From assembly GCA_009103225.1 (NCBI GenBank), contig RHPI01001946.1, positions 1 to 40,333 on the forward strand: a stretch of 40,333 nucleotides of DNA, read 5' to 3'. This document shows, one piece after another, positions 34,429-40,333 of this stretch. The translations under genes and the position numbers were made by a program. The first letter of the stretch is position 1, and every line of letters begins with the position of its first letter. Below the pieces are notes generated by a model. It was not told where the DNA came from, did no database searches, and saw only the letters and a list, made by a program, of their open reading frames with translations. Source of the stretch: Chlorokybus atmophyticus (Eukaryota; Streptophyta; Chlorokybophyceae; Chlorokybales; Chlorokybaceae).

Positions 34429-35426
34429 CTAGTTATTGAAAGAGCGCGCACATGCCAGGGCGAGGCGGTGATGGTAAGATTGTGGGAATCTGTGCGACAG
34501 TGTGTCAGTCACTCTTTATGAATGTGCAGCGTCAGTGGCGGTGTGTGTTTGTGTACATGATCAAGGGAAGGAGTCTTTGGTGCGCGTGCGCGCGTGTATG
34601 TGCACATGTGTGGAATGTACAACAATGCGAAGGGTGATACAGATGCCTGTGTGTGCGAGCTTGAGTAACAATGAGCGGCAGTGTGTCGTGAGGCGTTGGT
34701 GCTGGTGTGCGTGAGCATGACAGTGGGAGCGTAGCACAAACCATGTTTGTGCACAGAATGTATCAGAGCTGCGCGAAGCATGCTTGGAGATAGGTGTGCA
34801 AACACAACATCCTTGCACGTGCATAGTAGACTAGAGATTGATGTATATACAAGAGGTGCACGAAGCACACTCCGAGAAGTAGTTGTGCCGACATGTTAAC
34901 AAGCAGGTTTAGGCAAAGAGTAGTCAATCAGGCGGGTGCACCATGGCTCAAGCAGAGCTTACAACTTGCGTTATGACAACTTGGACTTCCGGAGATCCTT
35001 GATTGATTCTACGACTCAACCATAAGCTAGACCCTTAAACAGCATGCATGGCAGGGGCAAGTGGGAAGCAAGAAGGGATCAACCACAACGTGCAGAATGT
35101 AGGGGAGAGGCACATACCACAAGGCAAAGCAAGGCAGAATCCAGTTGGTGGTGCCAAGAAGTAGAGCTTACAACCTTGATTGAGACACCAACAAACCATG
35201 ATAGACACAATAGTTGGACTCAGCCCCTTAAGCCGTAACATGCAGGGGCAAGCAATGGTTGACGACAGTATGAGAGCACAACTTGCAACACGCAGGTTAC
35301 GGTATGCAGTGCATTGCACCAGCAAAGCATCAGTATACTCAAGGACAAGAAGGGCTTTGCTCGACGCGTGAGCACTTCAACCAGACACGCAGCCAGTAAC
35401 GGGAAGGAACATTATATAACAACGAA
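34429..35426. other. Spacer with degenerate tandem repeat upstream of the reverse-transcriptase relic
   Basis: No gene is supported. The left third has GT/CG-alternating DNA (about 34540-34620). From 34951 to about 35260 two diverged copies of a unit of about 200 bases follow each other. The ORFs here have no conserved content. Confidence 0.5.
34951..35260. repeat. Diverged tandem repeat, unit about 190-210 bases, two copies
   Basis: The landmarks GAGCTTACAAC (34955 and 35164), GACTCA followed by CCCTTAA, and CAGGGGCAAG (about 35050 and 35241) recur in the same order. The copies are clearly eroded. They may be remnants of the terminal or pseudo-LTR repeats of the retroelement that follows. 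Confidence 0.5.
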
Positions 35427-35460
35427 TCGACCATAAAAGCACAAAGTCTTTTATGGTCGA
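35427..35460. repeat. Perfect 13-bp hairpin just before the reverse-transcriptase relic
   Basis: TCGACCATAAAAG, loop CACAAAGT, then the exact reverse complement CTTTTATGGTCGA. It ends at the edge of the coding relic. Confidence 0.85.
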
Positions 35461-36494
35461 GTGGGCTGTGACACAGCCCACAACAGAACGTCAGCATGTT
35501 TTGTTGCAAACTTTGGATTTCACTACCTTGTATACAAACCTTGCACACAATGACTTGTTGCAATGCATGCAAGGCTTTGTGGACAAGGGTTTTAACTGTG
35601 TGCTGTGTCGTGAATGTAGAACCCGTTTGCACATTAACATTCAGGTAGGGGTAGTAACGCATACTTGGGTAAGAGGCACTACTGTGGTGCGAGCGAGGGT
35701 CATACGTGTTTTTACAGCACCTATGCTACATGCTATGTTGCAGTTTCTCATTAACAACCTGTACATGCAAACAACACTGAACCAGCTGTTTCAACAACTT
35801 GTGTAACTTGAAGTAATAGGCATCCCGATGGATAATAGTGCTGGGGTGTACCTGGCTAACCATGACTTGTTTACGTATGTGTTGGACTTTGTGAACAGGC
35901 TGATTGCTGCAGGGCAACGACCACTGGCCTTGAGGGTCGCACGGCAAGTCTTGCGTCATGTAAATGATTTATTGGTGGTTGCTCTACCTGAGTTTATGCA
36001 TTGCATGTAACTTAATAACCCAATAGTGCCAGGGCGGTAGCATTTACCCACAGGCAATGCTAACACTCTCGAGACAGCACGTGGTGTCAGCATACTATTC
36101 TTGGACTTGCTCATATTTTAGGATCCACAGGTGGGGCTGGGCACAACTTGTAAATTGCACACCTTGATAGGTACACAACAAATTAAACACCGCACCTTTT
36201 AAGTTCGTGCCAAGAACCCATGCACCGCACCCAGACAATAACATGTTTAACTCTGGTAAATTAGGTGTCGTGGTGTCCCAATTTGTACGGTTTGAGCGCA
36301 TATGCACCTTTCGGCATCACTTTCTTTCGGAAATGGTGCAGTTGTTGCGTAACATGCAAGCAAAGGGCTATGATATGCATGTGCTATTAAACCAGCTGCG
36401 TGGAAGGATGTACAGAAAGACGGGGACGGTTAATAGAGTTACCTACCAACGGCTATACATGTTGGTGGCAACAAGGTGTGCTCCAACGCCGTAG
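35453..36494 (+). pseudogene. Broken reverse transcriptase, Penelope-like / endonuclease-lacking type
   Basis: Three separate segments resemble one RT in order. Frame 1 (35453-35806) contains TLDFTTLYTNLAHNDL, the motif near the first catalytic Asp (usually D-x-T-S/T-L/M-Y-T). After an in-frame stop the same frame goes on (about 35807-36010) with IGIPMD, VYLANHDLFTYVLDF and RHVNDLL, the places of the G-x-P-M-G, A-N and Y/R-x-D-D motifs. A second stop follows. A different frame (36207-36494) resumes with GVVVSQFVRFERICTFRHHFL and LLRNMQAKGYD, typical of the C-terminal part of these RTs. Gly to Asp in the PMG motif and Asp to Asn in the catalytic D-D pair, plus the stops and the frame change, mean it is dead. 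No GIY-YIG endonuclease is seen. Family assignment rests on recalled motif patterns. Confidence 0.7.
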
Positions 36495-36575
36495 GTAAGT
36501 GAGGTAAGTGTAATTGTTGACAGCAAGTGTGGGGAGCAGTGTTCCATGCACATACTATGTCTGCTGGTGCCTTGC
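36472..36575 (+). repeat. Dispersed repeat, copy B (overlaps the end of the RT relic)
   Basis: TGGTGGCAACAAGGTGTGCT is followed by GTAGGTAAGTGAGGTAAGTG and GGGGAGCA. It is similar to copy C (37350-37475) and copy A (26946-27062). Confidence 0.5.
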
Positions 36576-37795
36576 ATGCCGCGTTCTTAGTCACTCAGTT
36601 AGTTGCCTTGCCACATTATCATTCTTATCGTATCTTATCTTAGCTACTTCTGTGTGGACAGTTGCCAATTAGACCGTGTGAGAATGCTTGCAAGCTATGA
36701 ATACTCAGTGAGTACGGGTCTTACATCAACACCAATGTCGCTATAGCGGTCGCAGTACATTGCGCGACCACCACAATGCACAGCACAGCACTCCCACCCA
36801 CGCCCTCGCCTTTGCCTGGCTGCTGCTGCTGCTATTGTTGCACGAGCTCTCCGAAGGGGTCTTCTGACGCTTGGCGCTGCGTGCCCACAATGGTGCACTA
36901 TTGCCGCTACTTTGCTTGCCCTGCCCTAATTTCTATTCCACCCTCACCCCCGCCCTTACCATTCACTTAGATACGCCACATGCATAGCATTGCCTCTGGT
37001 TTAATTTCATTCCCCTTTGCCTAGCTTGCTGGCTTTGTGTGCTTTGTGTATGTTAGTGTCGTGGCTTGTGGTGTGCGGTTTGCATCTACTTGGATAGCTC
37101 ATACATGTGCTGCAAGCCACAAAGGATATGACCACCATCTGCAGCCACAGCGGCCTTACCTAACACGCATGCACGCGGTGTTGGAGATCTGATGTTATGC
37201 AATATAGAGCAAGAACGCATGCTCATTGCGCAATAAACTCACGTGGTATGACACTCAACCACATTGCGGCGATTTCGCAGGTGATTGTTGCAAGCATGAC
37301 TTACAAGGTGGGGCAGTAGAATCAGCGAGGCGAAGAGTAGTGAAGTAGGTGGTGGCAGAGTGTGCTTGACCCGGCCAGCGGTAATTGAGGTGAGTGTTGT
37401 GGCTGTTGAGAGTTATGTCCGTGCATGTACACACAATGCGCGCGGGATATGCTGCATAGTGATGTCATGCTTGTGGCACCTCATTGCGTACTTTGTACAC
37501 AGGTCAGGGTTTCTGCAGCAACAGCAACGCCAAGCAACAACAAGGGCGGGCACGGACTAGCCCAAACCCCAAACAACCAGCCTCACAAACCTCCAGCGTC
37601 CCCCACACCCGAGTGCGCCTGTGGTTTGGCAAGTGTGCGACATGACGATGACTCACTGCAAGACAACTGGCATGTTGGCTGTGCAATTGCAATGAATGTA
37701 CTACTATACTGTTCTATATAGCGCTATCAAACCGCAGGCTTGTTGAACCAACCACAACCAATCACCTAACCCCAAACTCCGCCCATCAAACACTG
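36576..37795. other. Spacer between the RT relic and GDT1, including the GDT1 3' UTR
   Basis: No ORF here resembles a protein. On the minus strand TGTAA at 37301-37305 lies about 490 bases after the GDT1 stop and may be its polyadenylation signal. The region holds dispersed-repeat copy C and a short CTG/CTGCTG run near 36820. Confidence 0.5.
37350..37475 (+). repeat. Dispersed repeat, copy C
   Basis: TGGTGGCAGAGTGTGCTTG, GGTAATTGAGGTGAGTGT, GCTGTTGAGAG and ATGTCATGCTTGTGG match copies A and B in order. By eye, B and C are the closest pair over their first 65 bases. Confidence 0.5.
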
Positions 37796-39261
37796 TCATT
37801 GAGATATTGATGACCAAGACTCAGGCGCGCCGGTAAAGAACGCATGCAACCCAAACCCCAGGAATAACAAACCCGCACAAAGCGCAACCTGCATAGAAAC
37901 AGATATCAGCAAGTGATGCGATTGTGCTGGAAAAGCAGGACTGCCCATAAACCAGCACTACATCAAGCGTACCGTTCTTTCAGATATACTTGATGCTAGC
38001 TGCCTGCCTCCTACAACTGCCAGCCCTGTACAAAGCCCATGAGCCCTGCCACACAACAATGTTGGTCAGCACAGATCGCACACCAATGAGCAACCAACAT
38101 ATTGACAGCACTTACAGCACTGCGCCAATCGACACCCCCACAGGGTTCTCATCAGACGCCAACCCTATGGTGGCAATCTGCAGCAAGGAGATGTGAACAT
38201 GGTGAGAAACATGCACAGTGCTTATGCATGCTCAAGTGTACATGACGTGCATGTTTGCACAAGATTCACCTGACTTTTATCTCCCCACTCAGCTAAGAAA
38301 GTCAAGGTAAATGCCTGCACAGCACAAACCAAAGCATGTCATAACACAACTATCAACAGCAACTCCGATTGGTCTCTGTACGCACGCGCGCTGCTACCAG
38401 TGCTTTAATGCAAGGACACACATGTTGCAATTGCATGTGCATGTTACAATGATGCTGCACTGCGCAATGCAACCTCAATGATAACATGCGAAAACCTGTT
38501 CAGGTTTTGTAAGTTCAGGAAGCACATACCTGCAGAATAACTGGTGACACCAGCCTTGAAAGCATATTCGCAGGTCCTACCCGCTTTTTGGCATCATCGT
38601 CATCCTCCTCACCCAACTCCTTTTCAACCTGTTGATGTGATACCAAACACAGCACTTAGCAACCACACGCACACATGCAGATCACAAATGCCGCATGGAA
38701 GGAGACGCTTTGTTCCAAAGCCCGACCTGTGCGAGCATGCTTCACTGCGAGTTGGGGTTCGTGAAACAGGCATTACTGAGAATCAGGGGATCGTGAGGGT
38801 TTTGAGGGAAATGGTGGAGCAAAATGTTACAATAATCTGTGCTGACACGCTGCAACGCTCAAGCATGTCGCATGAGACTGTTTTTGGACGTGAGACCAAA
38901 TTTGAGAGCGGACCTCAGCGAGCTCAGCGGCGGCCTTGGTGGAGGCATGTCGAGCGTCGTTGAAGGAGCGGGCGCTGAAGAGGAAGAAGAGGCAGGTGGC
39001 GGCGATGTGGGCGATGCTAGGAGGGAGGACGGAGGGGGCGGCCCAACCGAGGGCGCAGGAGAGGACAGTCATGACGGCAAGGGCACCGTGAGCGCCAAGG
39101 AACACCAGGCCGCGACGGCGGCGGCGCATCGCCAGTAACGCCGCTATGAAGAACGTCTTGTCGCCGATCTCCGACGCCACCGTCATCACAAACGACTTAG
39201 CAAAACCCTCCTGCCATGCTCCTCCCGCAAGCAGCGCCCCCGGCCCGCCTCCCACCGCCAT
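37796..39261 (-). CDS. GDT1: GDT1/TMEM165 family (UPF0016) cation/H+ transporter, plant GDT1-like 5 type
   Basis: Members move Mn2+ or Ca2+ against H+ into Golgi, ER or plastid compartments and so support glycosylation and ion balance. Six exons give 239 aa: 38914-39261, 38530-38628, 38270-38314, 38116-38177, 37973-38045, 37796-37888. Both signature motifs are intact: EIGDKT (31-36, within MTVASEIGDKTFFIAALLAM) and EWGDKS (158-163, within TFLAEWGDKSQIATIGLA). Hydrophobic segments before and after each predict about six membrane spans in two inverted halves, joined by a charged loop (ELAEVEKELGEEDDDDAKKR). The end (ISERTVALCAGLLFLGFGLH) matches the plant GDT1-like C-terminus. No signal or transit peptide precedes the first span, as in Arabidopsis GDT1-like 5, which suggests the secretory system over the chloroplast. 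The ATG at 39261 is the only suitable start; an upstream leader exon is possible (CCGCCAG acceptor-like sequence near 39300). Confidence 0.95.
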
Positions 39262-40333
39262 CGCCGCCGGCCGCTGCCGCTCTCCCTGCCGACACCCTGG
39301 CGGATGTGCCAGTAAGCAACAGACATGCCTTGAGACCTACGCTTGTGACTCATGGTCCTCGTTGGAGCCTCGTTCAGCCTCGGAGTTGATTACTGGTAGG
39401 TCCTAGTTGATCAAGTCACTGCCAGTGATGAGTCCATCATAAATTGATGGCACCCAACCTACCAGGTAAACTTGTGTGTCTTCAAGACACTGTCTTGTCA
39501 ATGATTCTTAACATGTTAAAAGTCATCACTGACAAAATACTACATGACTTAGCTTTGCTGCCAGCATAGCTATCATTCAAGATGGGTTATTGCATGACCT
39601 GACACGGTGTCAAGCATTTTCTTCTAATAGTTGATTTATGTTTTTATTACACTTATCTTAAGTGACTGAAATTGAGTTAAGTAATAAGCAATGGCAGATT
39701 GCAATATCACGGCCTGTCACTTGTGTTAACATTAACTGATTTGGCATAAACCTCTCACCGCCAATATTTAATGATACAATTATTATGTTTATGACGCATT
39801 GCGATATTTGCATTGTTGATGTATTATTTGATGGGACATCATATCCAAATGCATCGGCAACAAAAGCAACGGCGGCCCCACATCTATTGAATTTGGCTGA
39901 CTCACATAGGCCGTGGGGTTGTACACGCATGTTAATGGGTTCGTGCATTGGTGGGGGAGCGTGAGCGCAACCATACAAGTGTGTCAATGTACGAAGACGC
40001 CTTAACCACCAAGAATGGCAGCAAAAGTCGATGCCAAAGAAGGAGCCACATGTCCAATATATGTTCCGTATCCACATATGTTACAATTGCCATTAAGTGG
40101 TGTAGGTTCCCTTAACTCTGGGCTTTTGCATGTTTTGTTTATTCGCTTGCTTGTTCAATCTTGAAATTACTAACAAAACGCTCAGCACTTATTATTTTCA
40201 CTACAAGTATGCAAGCACTGCATTTTATAATTACATATATGAGCTTGTGCTTAATTAAATTAAGGTATGTTGATATTTTCCAAGACAAGTCATCGATGCA
40301 TACCGTACATACTCGGATAGAGCCCCCCCTCCC
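39262..40333. other. AT-rich right end, GDT1 promoter side
   Basis: Base composition changes from GC-rich at the GDT1 start to clearly AT-rich after about 39400. It should hold the GDT1 promoter. A small stem (CCATC / GATGG) follows TGATGAGT near 39431. A 139-codon ORF lies at 39658-40077 on the minus strand. Nothing else is supported. Confidence 0.5.
39658..40077 (-). CDS. Unidentified ORF, 139 codons, doubtful
   Basis: An ATG-to-stop frame on the minus strand with no recognisable family. It has a Cys/Trp-rich start (WIRNIYWTCGSFFGIDFCC), a middle part with AAVAFVADAFGYDVPSNN and an Ile/Val-rich stretch (CVINIIIVSLNIGG). It is one of the longest frames in an AT-rich stretch where stops should be frequent, which is the only argument for coding. 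It could be an exon of a gene extending to the right, a mobile-element remnant, or chance. No neighbour suggests a role. Confidence 0.2.
   Translation of the reverse strand: MWIRNIYWTCGSFFGIDFCCHSWWLRRLRTLTHLYGCAHAPPPMHEPINMRVQPHGLCESAKFNRCGAAVAFVADAFGYDVPSNNTSTMQISQCVINIIIVSLNIGGERFMPNQLMLTQVTGRDIAICHCLLLNSISVT

Noticed and set aside
39425-39460. Hammerhead-ribozyme-like TGATGAGTCC
   Set aside because: The required GAAA core and the pairing of stems I and III are missing.

Overview
This is a nuclear window from a green-lineage eukaryote, most likely a chlorophyte alga. It is densely packed with intron-rich housekeeping genes. Introns are mostly 60-110 bases and GT-AG. The closest relatives I can recall for the transportin, eIF4G, PP4R3 and GDT1 proteins are plant ones, and TGTAA, the usual chlorophyte polyadenylation signal, follows several stop codons. 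Species cannot be told from the sequence alone. There is no bacterial operon structure, no CRISPR array, and no rRNA or tRNA gene that I can support.

Layout, left to right: (1) 1-8432, minus: eIF4G, the cap-binding scaffold of translation initiation, running off the left edge inside its MA3 domain, with probable 5' UTR exons up to about 8935. (2) 9481-11528, plus: a DHHC protein S-acyltransferase, divergent from eIF4G. (3) 13309-19493, minus: transportin-1 (karyopherin beta-2), complete, 26 exons and 892 aa, convergent with the DHHC gene. (4) 20308-26269, plus: PP4R3/SMEK, the regulatory subunit 3 of protein phosphatase 4, 23 exons, divergent from transportin. (5) 26270-29862: a 3.6 kb repeat-rich spacer with no gene I can support. 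(6) 29863-34126, plus: the alpha subunit of Rab geranylgeranyl transferase, with its PPTA repeats, insert domain and LRR tail. (7) 34127-37795: a spacer holding a broken reverse transcriptase related to Penelope-like or EN-lacking retroelements, a degenerate tandem repeat, and copies of a dispersed repeat. (8) 37796-39261, minus: a GDT1/TMEM165-type cation transporter with both E-x-G-D-K-T/S motifs. (9) 39262-40333: an AT-rich end with one unidentified 139-codon ORF.

The six genes work in separate core processes: translation, protein lipidation, nuclear import, PP4 signalling, Rab prenylation and Golgi/ER ion balance. They do not form a pathway. I rebuilt the exon-intron structures by hand by requiring conserved protein sequence, compatible phase and splice-like borders. 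All six models close in frame, which is strong internal support. I found no convincing new multi-gene system. The most interesting signals are three apparent GC-AG introns, the decayed reverse transcriptase with its neighbouring repeats, a three-copy dispersed repeat, and telomere-like motifs near both divergent gene pairs.
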